The position numbers and the translations under genes are program-made. A DNA stretch of 64,000 bases from contig NW_024882890.1 of the NCBI RefSeq assembly GCF_019059575.1, forward strand, positions 104,819-168,818, read 5' to 3'. Below are positions 24,998 through 36,907 of this stretch, in pieces (the stretch's first letter is position 1; each line of letters starts with the position of its first letter). Below the pieces are notes generated by a model. That model did no database searches and was not told the DNA's origin. It was given only the letters and a program-made list of their open reading frames with translations. Origin of the DNA: Amphibalanus amphitrite. Taxonomy: Eukaryota > Arthropoda > Thecostraca > Balanomorpha > Balanidae.

Positions 24998-27001
24998 TCT
25001 CGGCGCGGGGTGGACAGGGCCGTGTTTGATCGAATGTTGTGCGTGCCGCCCTGACGGGACAGCCGATCCGCCGCCTGGACCACGTCAGGGGCTTGTTTCC
25101 GGCACACGCGGACTGACAGCTGGTCATTGATGTAGGGAACAGGGGGTGTTAGGCCACGGATTATTGGTGAGGGTATTGTACAGGCGTTATTAGATAATTA
25201 GGCTAACATAAAGATATAAGCGCAACAGCGTTTTTATATAATGATCCAGTTTCCTAGCTTTTTTGAAGAAACATATTATCACCATTCACCACGTTCAAGA
25301 GAAATTGCAGCTTAACGAATATTTATTTTCTCTTTTCCCTTTGGTCACCGTCGTTCTCCGATATTTAGGAGCACTAACGAATTATCCTTTGTTCTGTTCA
25401 GCATTCCTCCCCGCTCCAATATTCATCCCATCACCCCCTTGACTCACTCACCCCCACCTCTTCACCCCACCACCCCGTTTCACCCCTCCCTGACATCTCC
25501 CTGTCCCAGCTCTCCACTCCATGAACCGAGGTCAGCCGTCGGCGGCGGCTCGGAGTCCGGACCGACCCTGGCTCGACGGGCCTGGCCGCCCTCCTTCATC
25601 CATCATAGAGAGCCGGCGGGGGGCCGGCCGATTCCCATCTCGCCCTGCCGACCGCCGCCGCGCGCCCTGTCCAAGAATTCGACAGGTGACACTGGGCCTG
25701 CGCCGGCTGGAACGCCGGGACAAACTTGCCGGACAGAGATAGACGTGGGGAATGCGAGGAGTGGGGACTCGGAAGGTTCGCGTCTAGGAAGGAAAGATTT
25801 GGTGTGCTTCTGCCGACTACTCTCAGTACATAAATGGGTGCGAACTTGCACGAGTTATTTTACAATGGTGCGTTACTTTATTGACTTCACCTATATTAGT
25901 GGGGCGCTCCCTGTTGGTGATGATGGAAATAAATAAATAAATAATTTGTGACCTAACCGCAGAAACCTGAGCTAGCCTTGTCTAGCCCAGCTACACAAGT
26001 GTTTCCGTGTCTGGTCTGGTAAATATCCGTGCCTGTTCTTTGGTCTGACGCCCATCCACCTCCTGTGGACTTTACTGTCCGCTGCCAACCAACACAGAGC
26101 TAGAACGAGCTTTGAACGCCCACATGACATGCATGTTGACCCCCGACTGCCCTGACCTGCTCTCGGCACGATACGACCGTCCCCACCACCCCCACCGCCC
26201 CCCAACCGACCCCGACCGCTGCCGACCGACCCCAACCGCTGCCGACCGCTCCCAACGACCGGTAATGACCACTTCCGAGGGCCCGTGGCCTCTCACGGAG
26301 CCAGGATGGAGCCACAAAGCGCGATACGCCAGATGAGCGAAAATGTTATGCTCTCTGACAGTCCATCATGAGACATGAGGATATGGTATGCAAGGCTTGA
26401 TAAATGGTTCGGGTATACAAATGCAGCTCACATCACAAATATGAATGTGAGATGCTCACACAGAAGTGGATAGTAACGCGTGAAAATCCCTTTTTTGATA
26501 AAGTCTTGACGGCTTCTAACCACACTGAGTTGAAGAATATCTGAAGAAGCTCACGTGGAAAAGATACAAACCGTTCCGACGGCAGCCCGGGGCTTTACAG
26601 ACTCGGCGAGTCGCCCCATGTCAATCTCGACGGCGTCGGTAACGGCGACGGTGACGGTGGCAGCGGCGGCGGTGACGAGCCGTCTCTAATGGCCCTTCCC
26701 TGGCGCGCAGGGCGACGGAGGCTCACCGGCTCAGTGGCTGGCCGGTCCATTTCGCCGCGGCCGCCCCCGGCGATGAGCCGTGTCTCTGTGTGTCCGTCTG
26801 TGTGTCGGCGGGGCCGGTGGCTCAGTGGGGACAGTGGGGACTCTGGGGAGCGGCGGGGAGGATTCTGGCAGGCAGGTCACGCCCCACTGGCCCCTCGGGT
26901 CCACCGGACGTTCTGGCCGCCGTCAGCTAGCCCAGCTCATTTGTCTCCGTGGCCACTGGGGAGGCCGCGCGCGATTAACGCCCAAACGTCACCGACGGAC
27001 G

Positions 27002-27027
27002 TGACGTCACGTATTCCTGTGACGTCA
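27002..27027. promoter_or_regulatory. Paired TGACGTCA (CRE-type) sites
   Basis: Two perfect TGACGTCA palindromes at 27002-27009 and 27020-27027, followed by GGCGTCAT at about 27040. TGACGTCA is the full site for CREB/ATF bZIP factors. It is intronic in BCL11 and lies outside the recognised transposon copies, which also carry such sites. Confidence 0.5.
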
Positions 27028-30000
27028 CTAGACCACTGTGGCGTCATCAGACTCATAGGACATCCCAAGTGACTGGCCGGTGGGCGGTGTGGCCCCTCTG
27101 GCGTCACAACCGTGACCCATCGGTTGTATTTTTGGACGGCGCCGCGTCGGACGGTGGTGCGCTCGACCGCCCGCCCCCGCTGCCCCAGCGGTGACCTCTG
27201 GTGCCCTTCGATGACGAGCGCCGACCCCGCATTGTCTGCCACCGCGGCCTGTCCTGCGCCGTGTGCCTGTCTCGCCGACCCCGCCTGTCGACCTGTCTGC
27301 CTGTCGGGCTGTCGGCCTGTCGGACCCACCGCCCGCTGACCGTCGGCCACCCCCCGCCGGCCGGTCGACACCAAGCCCGATTTGGCCTGTTTGGAGAAGC
27401 GAGCGGCGTTCAAAACGAGCGAGACGGCCCGCGAACGACCCACCCAACCGGCGGGGGTCCTCTTGGAGACGGTCCGGCAGCCAGAAATGACCGTCGGTCG
27501 CCCCAGGGCAGCGGCGACAGACCGGAAGCGGCGAGGTGGCCGGGCAGAAGGCGCCGGATATGGCTGTCCGGAAGCGGCACCCGGCGACACAGACAGCCGC
27601 GACGGCATCGGCGGGCGACGACGAGCGATGAAAAACAGTAACGATCCGCACGCGCGGTGGCAGCGGGGGTCACTGAAGGCAGAGCGGCGGCGCAGGGAGG
27701 GATGTACAGAGAGAGTGATGAGTCGGAGGATAGAAAGGTGGCGTATGCCTTTGATCTGTTATTTTACGTCATTGATGATCGGTTATTCTTATCTAAGAAA
27801 AAAAAATAATCGTTATTCGGGGCATTTTCCGTTTGACGCGTCGAGCAATGTGTTCCTCCTCAGCTACTTGACTTCAGGTGCCATTTATAGGTGAAATTAG
27901 CATGCATTAATGAATTATTTAAAGGGAAGAGAAAGAATGAGAGAAAAATAAAAAGGGAGAGAGCAAAGAGCGCGCGGGAAAAGGAGAAACGGAAGAGAGT
28001 AGACCAGAGAAAATCCAAGCTGGAGGAGCATATTTAAGCCGTCGGATTTGAAACAATGAAATGAAATGACGACCCACTGAGTGAAAGATCAGGCGGCGCC
28101 GGCCGACGGGACCGCTGGGAGTGAGACCGGCCCTGTAAATGTTTGAGGGCCGCCGGCGCGGCGCGATGTCGGCTGTTCCGGCCGGCCGGCGCGCCGCCAG
28201 TCTTCATTTGGCCGCTGACGGACACCGCTGGCGGTCGTCCCCCGGCGACCAGCGCCCGATTGAACGCCGCCGGAAGGGGTAGATGGCGAAACCGTGTCGC
28301 GCGTTAGTTAAACTGATGCCATCGGGCGAGCCTGTCCGGCCGATCTGGTGTGCAGGCGGGGAGCGACACGTCACAGCGGTAATTTGCTGTGATAATGTTG
28401 TCCGGGAGCTGCGCAGAATGTGATGTTCAAAGCGGCAGCGGAACAGAGACAGCTGAAACCGGTGATGGGCACGGTGCACTCAACTCTGACGATAATTGAT
28501 ATCATGCACTTCCGTACTTCACGGTCATGTGTGAAGTACGGCATCTGATGTGCCATGCTCAGTACTTGGTCACTATCAAACAACGGATTTCAGTCTGACG
28601 TTTGAGTGGGTCTAAACTGGGTGGAGCCAGTCCGCCCCCATCCCGCCCGTATGGGTAACCACAACAACGAAACCCGCCCCTGACGCCTCCACCTTTTTGC
28701 GAAACCTGACCGCTCGATTACGAATGCATTGTTTGTCCCTCGGGGCTAGCCCACGGGCCGACGGGCTGACTGAGGTGGCCAGGCAACGCACATGCTCCAA
28801 ATTGAATTAACGTGTATGAGATTGGAACGTTTTGTGGGCGCGGAAGGTCAAACGGTCAGGACAGCGAGAAGCAGGAATCGGTGGTGTCATGGTCTACTCC
28901 TGCGCCGCCGGGGGGCCTCTAACGGGCTCATCTACCGATCAACCGGCCCACATCCCAAACGGCTGAGAAGGGGTGGGGAGGTGTTTGGGCAGCCCCCGAG
29001 AGCCGGCTGGCATAACACCGTCGGACGCGCCGAGCGATCGCCACACGAGCGTAGATCACGGTCTCGATCAATCTGGCCGAGTGGCTTGGCGGCCGGCGCC
29101 GGATATTAATCTCAGCTTTAATCGGTGACAGACTGGCTGGCAGGCGTGAGACGGTCAGTCACGTAACTTACCGAGATGGACCAGACGGTCGTGCTGGGGT
29201 TCATCTCTGGACTCACTCCATGAAAATTGGATGGAACTCGGTAGCCTCGAGAGGTTACTCATGGGTTTTTGGTATGGATTGTGTGTCAGAGCGTAATTTG
29301 GGGGGGATGATTACATGGTTACACCAGCGATTAATTACGTGATCTTTCTAGTTTCCTTGTGTTTACCTTGGAAGTTGACCGTATGACCTTTTCCTGATAT
29401 CTTAGTTGGTGGGTATAAGTTCCTCACACCAGGATTACCAAGCGGAGAGCACACTTGCCTACGGCACATGTCGTAAAGGTTGCGTGTTCATTTTTGGACT
29501 CTTCTAACCTAATCATAGGGTTAATTAAACAACGAACTAAAGTCGCTCCTATCTTCTGGTCTTGTAAGGTTTTCTGATCCTACATTTTATCAGCAGTTCA
29601 ATCAGCATGGTTTCCACTTTCATTTAGCTTCGATTGTCCCCGCTACTATTCGTTGTCCCTCAGACGACCTTCATTGCTTCTATCAGCATCCCTCTCCAAA
29701 TGTCTACGTTTCTACTTCTTGTCACCTTTGTCTTTTTCTTTGTTTCCGGCTGTTTGCACATCATGTAACCGCTCTTCCTCCGCCTGTCTGCGCTTGTCTC
29801 CGTCTCTCTCCGTGTGTCTCCGTCGGTCTCCACCGATCTCCACTGCTCTCTGCTGCCCAGTGCCCACCAGTCGGCTAGTTGATGATGCGCGCTGTGCCTC
29901 CGCCGGCCGGCTGGCCTGCCTAGCGCGCGCCGTATTGATTCATTAGGCGACCTCTCCGGAGATGGGGCCGGAATGGCCGTCGCCTCCGCCACCGGATGGT

Positions 30001-30314
30001 CGCGGCCTGCCGACAAAAACACCTCTCTCCAGGACGGCGGCGACGGTAAAAATGGCCGGCCGGAGAGCGGTGGAGGCCGAGATGGAGCTGACGGAAAGAG
30101 CACGCGCGGAGCCGGATCGGTACCAACTGAGCTGGGTCTAAAGACAGACTCGGGACAAAAAAAAGAGTTACTCAGCGTATTAGCGAGTTTGTGATTGAGT
30201 TTAGCTGTTGCATGTTACGTAAAATGTGTGAAATAGCATTAAAAGCTGAGTTAGTTATGTGCGGGGAAGGCTTAGCTGGATCAGGTCTCTAATGTACTTT
30301 TGTTTTTGTTTCAG

Positions 30315-32560
30315 AGCCCGGATCGTACGTGTGCTTCACCTGCAAGAAAGGCTTCGACTCGGCGTGGCTGCTGGTGCAGCATGTCCAGGAAGACCACGGC
30401 GTCAACATCTACGAGAACCACTCGGCGGCAGCCTGCCGGGCTCCCACTCCGTCCCCTCCTCCGCCGCGCCGGAGATCGCCCTCCCCGCGCCGCTCGTCGC
30501 CTCCTCCGCGGCAACCGTCGCCGCCGCGGTGTGCGCCAGAGCCGGCCCCTCCGCCGCCGCCGCCGCCCCCGCTGCCGCCCGTCTCCACGCGTCTGGCACC
30601 CACCTCCTCCACACACGCCGGCTTCGAGCTGCCGTTCCTGAGGATGCCGCTCGGCGCCGACAAGCCGTTCCCCTCCATGCTGAACGCGCCGTTCAGCCGG
30701 CCACCTAGTCACAACTTCCGCATGGAGAACATCATCTCAGAGCAGTTCCGGCTGAGCGCGCCGCTATCGATGCCGCCATTTGACCTCGGCCCGCGGCCGC
30801 GGCCGCCGCTTTCCCTCCCCATGGAGCCGCTGGACTTTTACTCGCAGCGGCTGCGGCAGCTGGCGGGCGCCTCGCTACCAACTGCTGCCGACCTCCTCAC
30901 ACCGCCGGCCAAGCGGGCTCGCGTCTCGCCGCCGCCCTTCGGCTCTCCGGCCGGACCGAGCACGTCCAGTCCGAGCCCCGTGGCACAGCCACCGGCAGCT
31001 GCCCCGCGCACCGGTCCGCCAAAGGCAGCCCGCAAGGAGCGGCCCCGCGCCTGCGAACACTGTCACAAGGTGTTCCGGTTCCAGAGTAACCTGATCGTGC
31101 ACCGGCGCATCCACACCGGTGAGAAGCCGTACAAGTGCAAGATCTGCAGCCACGCATGCACGCAGAGCAGCAAACTGAAGCGGCACATGAAGACGCACAT
31201 GAAGGAACTCGAACTCAGTGTGGAAAAAAACTCGCAGGCCAGCGATGATGTCAAGGATGAGGACGACGACGCCAGCGTCCAGGAGGAAGAGGAAGAAGAG
31301 GAGCTCCTGGATGAGGACGGCGAGGACTCTTCCGTCACGGCTGAGGTGGATGGGCCGGAGGATCTGTCGACCAAGTCGACCACCTCCACGCCGGTGCCGG
31401 CTCCGCTCACCCCCAACAACAACCTGCCGCCGACTCCATCGTCGGAAAAATCATCGCTGGTCGGAGAATTGATGGACAAATTTGGACTCTCAAACATCAA
31501 CACCTACAGGGATGCGTACAAGCAGGCGCTACGCGAATCGGGAAAGGACGAAGACCCCCTGAGCGACAGCAATCATAGTGATGACGAACTGCTTGACAGC
31601 GAAACACACGATAGCGAGACGAGAGATAGCGACGGCCGCGACAGCGAAATACCCGATAGCGACGCCATGGATAGCGAGGCGCCCGCTAGCGAAACGCGAG
31701 AGAGCGACGCACAGGGCGGCGAAACGCGAGGCAGCGAGACTCGCGACGGAGAGTCGCGTTTCGGAGAGTCTCGCGAAGGAGAGTCGCGACGAGAGAATGG
31801 CGCCGCTAGGGACGGCGAGGCGCGGTCGGGAGAGGCACGGGACTCAGCGCCGGAGGGCGAGGCGGCGGAGCGGACCGAGCGAAGCACCATCAAAGTGCGG
31901 GACGAGTTCGGAGCCGGTCTTATGGGCCACCAGCCGGCGCTGGACCTCAGTCGCGGCTCGCTGCTCGGGCTGGAAGCCGCCTTCGACCCGGCCCGCCGCC
32001 TGAAGCTGGACCTGGCTGGTCGGGAACCCGACACCGGCATGCCGACCTGGCCCTCGGGGCTCTGGCTGCCGCCGATGGCCATGTCGCGAGAGTTCCCCTT
32101 CCCGCCGCGCTCAGCTCCCGACTTCCTCAGTCACGCCAAGGCCGCCTCCGAGGGTGCCCTGAAAGCGGCCCAGCGGCCCCTGCACGCGCCGTTCGCTCCC
32201 AAGCCGGGCAGCCGCATCGGTCTCGACTCGCCGTCACCCAAACGGGAGCGTAGCCGCCGCGACACTTGCGAGTTCTGTGGGAAGGTGTTCAAAAACTGTT
32301 CTAACCTTACAGTCCACAGGCGCTCGCACACAGGTGAAAAGCCCTACCACTGCACCATGTGCAACTACGCCTGTGCGCAGAGCAGCAAGCTCACGCGGCA
32401 CATGAAAACCCACGGGCGCATGGGCAAGGACGTTTATCAGTGCCGATTCTGCACGATGCCCTTCTCTGTGGCCTCGACCCTGGAGAAGCACATGCGGAAG
32501 TGTGTGGTCAGTCAGAACAATAAGACGGGCCTGCTGCCGCCGGTGCTGCCCGGTCACTGA
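30315..32560 (+). CDS. BCL11 zinc-finger repressor, long C-terminal exon
   Basis: This exon begins after TTTTTGTTTCAG and ends at TGA (32558-32560). It encodes 748 residues including the split Glu. Numbering from that Glu, finger 1 (YVCFTCKKGFDSAW) starts near residue 7, with a Pro-rich linker after it. A basic NLS-like PPAKRARVSPPP lies near 200, and the tandem fingers 2-3 at about 247-295 (HTGEKPYKC linker). An acidic run covers about 311-343, and a PEDLS motif matching the PxDLS CtBP-binding consensus lies near 348. An Asp-Ser-Glu repeat covers about 425-497, with an ALDLS motif near 542. Fingers 4-5 (about 652-700) include CGKVFKNCSNLTVHRRSHTG, identical to vertebrate BCL11, and finger 6 starts at 710. 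Finger 6 ends KHMRKC, so it is C2HC rather than C2H2. Known relatives are nuclear repressors that bind TGACCA-like sites and act in neural development. Family assignment is secure. Confidence 0.97.
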
Positions 32561-33960
32561 CGTCCGCTCCCGTCCGCCAATGGCGAGCGTCCGTGGCTGT
32601 GACGTCACCCGGGCAGCGCGGTGACCCGGTCAGTGTCGTGGCCCGGGCAGTGCCGCCGCCGTTTTGTATCAGGCCTAGTGCAATCATCGCTCAGCCGATG
32701 TTAACTAGTGAAATGACATGACATAATCCATTGCGTGTGTGCGTGTGCTGGTAAAGTACAATATTCTCCAGTATTAGAGGCCGGTCACAGGGCGGCTATT
32801 GCACAAACCAAATAGGACCGTGGGCAGTTTGCACGGGGTTGTCGAGGGCTCGGGCGGGACCAAGGAAGTTCCATCTGAGACTGGCGCTGCGTCGCCGGAT
32901 ACTGAGCGCTGGTCGGGACCTCGCCGGCCGTTGTGTTCCGCTGGTGGCGCGCTGTGTTGGGTGTGTGGAGACGAGAGAGTAAGGGAGGGAACCTAGTCAC
33001 AAGCGAGCGAGTCTGGTTGTCGGGCCGGCCAGAATGCGCGGATCCCGGGCCCGGCCGGCCGGCCGCTGAGACTGATTTTGTGTTGGATGGCGGCGGGCGG
33101 TGCGCCATTGCCGCCCTGTGTCTCGGTTTTCTCTGTGTTTGGTGTGAGCCGCTGGGTCGCGGGGGTCATTGGCGGGGTCATGTTTGGGTCATAGTGTCGG
33201 TGACCACACCTCCAGCTGTGGTCAGTCGGTCGGTCGGAGTGTTCTCAGCCGGTTCGGACCGCTCGGATCGGACTGTCGTCAGGCGTGTGTTAATAACTAA
33301 CGGACTGCGGGGAGGGATGACGGCTGGCGGGCAGCCCTGCTCCATCGTTCTAATTCAGTGATCTCTTCCTCGTGTTCCGGGGTCGTCTGTGTTCTCTGCG
33401 TTTCACTGTTTGCACGTGCACATTCTATCACAAAGTCATGCTGCATAGTTTCAGTGTTCTATCTGTGTCTGTTCCCGCTGCTTGGTTTGTTCTTACAAAC
33501 GTCACAACAAAAATGTGTGTCACAAAAATTCGGGCGTCCCATGTAGGGCGGTTTTACGTCTGCCCCTTTCCTAAGGGCTGGTGTTGATTGTCTCACTGTT
33601 GGAAAAGAGCGGACGACCCACTGATGTCAGTCCTGAACACGGAAGGTCTCATGGATGCCGCCTCAATCGACCCGCGTGTGCTCTGAGAGCATTGTATGAG
33701 CGTGTACAGAACCACAACTACACATACAAACATAAACAGCCTACACTTTCACTATCACCTGCACACATACACCAGCACACATTCAGTCGTACGAAGTATG
33801 CGCGAGCATACTTACCGAGAGTCAGACAGCCGTATAGGTACAGCCTCGCCGGTCCAGCGTTCCGACGAGCGCGGCTGCATACTGTTCCTTAATTTATATT
33901 TTTCGATGTGCATTCAATGTACCGACTACATAGAATAAATGTATCTGTCAAGGTCGTTGG
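32561..33960 (+). other. Probable BCL11 3' UTR
   Basis: Non-coding sequence between the stop codon and the first AATAAA downstream. It contains GT-rich and C-rich segments but no other gene. The end is inferred from the polyadenylation signal. Confidence 0.6.
33934..33939 (+). terminator. Candidate polyadenylation signal of BCL11
   Basis: AATAAA is followed within 30 bases by a GT-rich stretch (TGTATCTGTC, then GTCGTTGGTTTT). It is the first perfect hexamer that I saw after the stop codon. Confidence 0.6.
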
Positions 33961-33964
33961 TTTT

Positions 33965-34090
33965 ATGGGAGTGTTGAAGGAAATAGAGGGGGCGAGGAAA
34001 GGGGAGAAGGGAGAGGAAAAGGATGAATGAGAGGGAAAGAGGGAGAGAGAGTGAGGGAAAGGAAATCACAGAGAGGGAGAGTGGTGGAGG
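33965..34090 (+). repeat. Purine-rich (GA/GGA) tract
   Basis: Imperfect GAGGGA, GAAAGG and GAGAGA units just downstream of the BCL11 poly(A) signal. It is a low-complexity polypurine stretch. Confidence 0.75.
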
Positions 34091-36310
34091 AATACGGAGG
34101 GTAAGAATGAAAAGCGATGGTATTCGCAGGTCTAGGAAGGGAAAACGCTTTTAAAGGGATCTAAAAATAATAAGCTGTACTTAGTTTACGGTCAAGTTTC
34201 GTCTTTTCACAATCAACCCTAGGCTCGCCGATCCTATCGATTTTTTATACGCACAGCGGGGGTGGGTGGAACTCTCTCGCCATTTACCCCTCATGCAGCA
34301 AGAGTCTCACGAAAAAGCGAGCGTGTGTGCCGTTACAATGCATAGAATTTGTACCCGATTATAAGATTATAAGGCACCACGTCAACCGCTGACCTCTGAG
34401 GTCAGGTCATGTGATGAATAACTTTGCTCGGTAGGTATTTGGTGAAAAAAAAAACTCGCCAAAGCAGGTGCGGAACCGCGCTTTTGACACAATTATGTTC
34501 GTTGTGCTCAGGCGCATTAAATGGTATGCTTTTTGTTAAGGTGAAAGCAACTAAGGGTGTTGACCTCAGGTCAAAGTCAGCTCAAGGCCATTTAGATCAC
34601 GAAGCTAGTTGAAGGGGATCATGTTGCATATCATTCGATTCAGCAGGTTTTCTGGGTCCATTGGTGGCTTTCCAAACACACTACCGCAATTTAATCGAAA
34701 ACTATTGACGAAAAACTCTGGTGGCATTAGCGACATCATACCTGACGTCACAAAGTTAAACCATGCAAAAGATGTGTATCGGTCCACTGGCGGATCCAAG
34801 AGCAATTCTGGCAAATATCCTCTCGCAGTGCCTGAAATCGATGAATATTTGTCTTTTTTTAACACGCGCAGTGGAAGGGTTGCGAGTACTACGCCCAGTG
34901 GAAGGGGGAGCGGATGTCGCCCCCCCCCCCCTAAGATCTCAGCTCCCACTGGAGCTAGAATAACGAAATTTGGAGGGTAGGTGAAGGCCATGGGGAACTC
35001 TGTTGTGTGTGAATTTCATGACTCTAGGTCAATATATTTAAGGTCAAATGAGGTCAAATGTGGTCAAATCTGCCATATTTGCGACTTTTTTGCGTTTACA
35101 CGCCGATAACTCAAAAAGTTACCGACCGATTTTCAATTTTCTTTCACTATACGAAAGACCAAACATTTGTGAGTATGTAGAGTGAATTTCTAGTTAATCC
35201 AACAATAAATATGGCAGTTAGAAGCAGGGTTGTATACCAATCAAGTCGATTGAATTGATTGATTTGTTTCAACGCGTATTTTGAGTTGATTGGATTGAGT
35301 CGATTGACTTTTCGAGATGACTGGTTGACTGACTCGTTTGACTTTAGCGACTGGTTGACTGATTTGATTCCCAAAAATTAGAGTGACTCGTATGATTGAG
35401 TCGATTGAATGGAAAGTTCAAATAAGTTTTAGTTGACGAAAAATAATGACACCAATTGCTGACACCAAAGATCACAAAACTACACTGAAAACTGCTTGTC
35501 ATCACAACTCCAATATGGGGTAGATAGCCAAATAAAGAACAGGGCCTAAACAACATGAACAGCCAACGTTGACTTTCGACTGCAATAACTGCACCAATCT
35601 AGAACCTGGCGATGCACCTAGCTTCCTTTCTGCACTCAGCAGGAAACGTTTTTTTTTTTAATCCAGATGATAAAGTGCAAGGCCCTACATACTAATAAAG
35701 TGTGATTAATTAATAATTCACATCTCCACATCTCCTCAGAAACAACCCACTGAACTCTATAAATATATGAAACCCCCACAAAAATAACTGAAACAAAAGC
35801 GCCGTTTTCGTCTCGCTGATTACGTTTACGTACAATTGATAGCTACTTTGCTGCATTGTTTAATTTGCAGCAGAACGTTTGTTGATCCTTTTCTCCTGAG
35901 AGCCTAAGCATAACATATTTAATATATTTCATTTTCCTTAAAATATTTACCGAATATTGTTAAGTGTTTTTATTTCAAATGAAATAATAATTAAAACGAA
36001 ATTAGTGCTGTACAATCGATTTATTTTATGATGATCTACCACACTACATGATAATCAATGACGTCATCTTACCGCAAAGTCAGAAGAAGTAGAATAAGGA
36101 TTTATAAAAGCTTAGCATACTTATTGGCAAAACCAAACGTTTTCGTTGTTTTGCAGTCGCGCCGTGCCGTTTTCCCAGAGTCCCTGTCCTCTCCATTTCC
36201 TTTTAATTATATTTTTAATCCTCATCCCTATCCCCCAGTCCTAACAGTCTCAAATTGTATTGCAATAAAATGTTTTGAATTCTTCACATACATAGGTACC
36301 TAACATTGAC

Positions 36311-36464
36311 ATGCCACGTCCAGAATCGTGGACCGCTAAATACTTCAAATCTCTTCCTTCCCAATCCGACAACATCCCATGTCTCAAATGCACATTGTAT
36401 GGAATGATTTTTCAGGCTGCCCGTCAGTCTCTGTATAACCGAAACCGTCACATGCATGATGCAG
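36311..36464 (+). CDS. BED-like zinc-finger exon remnant of an hAT transposase
   Basis: An ATG opens 51 codons beginning MPRPESWTAKYF, ending at a good donor GTAAGA (36465). The residues include a Trp and aromatic pair, then CLKC and, about 19 residues later, RHMH. This resembles the N-terminal BED finger that hAT transposases carry on their first coding exon, although the His spacing is shorter than usual. It lies inside the hAT element, which supports the reading. The catalytic exons are missing. It could still produce a short peptide or be inactive. Confidence 0.5.
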
Positions 36465-36861
36465 GTAAGATATTTCCTTATGGTTAATATGTTATTGATG
36501 CATATTATCCATTAAACTAGACATGGTGTAGGGTAAATGGCCAAATCACGAACACTGCCAAAATCCGAGCAGCCAACTTTCAACTGCAATATCTGATATT
36601 TAGTGTAAATGGAGTTGGAATATGACCAAAATTAAATTGACAACTTTTAGGTGAAAGGTGGTGATTTGGGTTAAGGGGCGAGTCAACTAACTACTGGGTC
36701 ATTTTGCACCCAATAAATGACACTTCTGCTCCAATTCTACCCATTGAACCTCAATATCATGATCCACCTGTCCATCACTAGATATCCTTCCTTATTACAT
36801 AGAAAGTTTGAATGGCATGGCAATTTATAAGTTTAAATGACAAAATTTTTATGTTTCTTCT

Positions 36862-36907
36862 GTAGGTAGGTAGGTAGGTAGGTAGGTAGGTAGGTAGGTA
36901 GGTAGGT
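36862..36907 (+). repeat. (GTAG)n tetranucleotide repeat
   Basis: About 11 tandem TAGG/GTAG units inside the hAT element. The complementary (ACCT)n appears briefly at about 40098-40114. Confidence 0.95.

Noticed and set aside
26937-27651. Frames of over 200 codons on the - strand in the BCL11 intron
   Set aside because: GC-driven, overlapped by equally long frames on the other strand, no recognisable domain, and lying in a well-bounded intron.
29070-29110. GGCCGAGTGGCTTGGCGGCC, similar to a tRNA A-box
   Set aside because: No matching B-box (GGTTCGANNCC) follows at the right distance, and no cloverleaf could be drawn.
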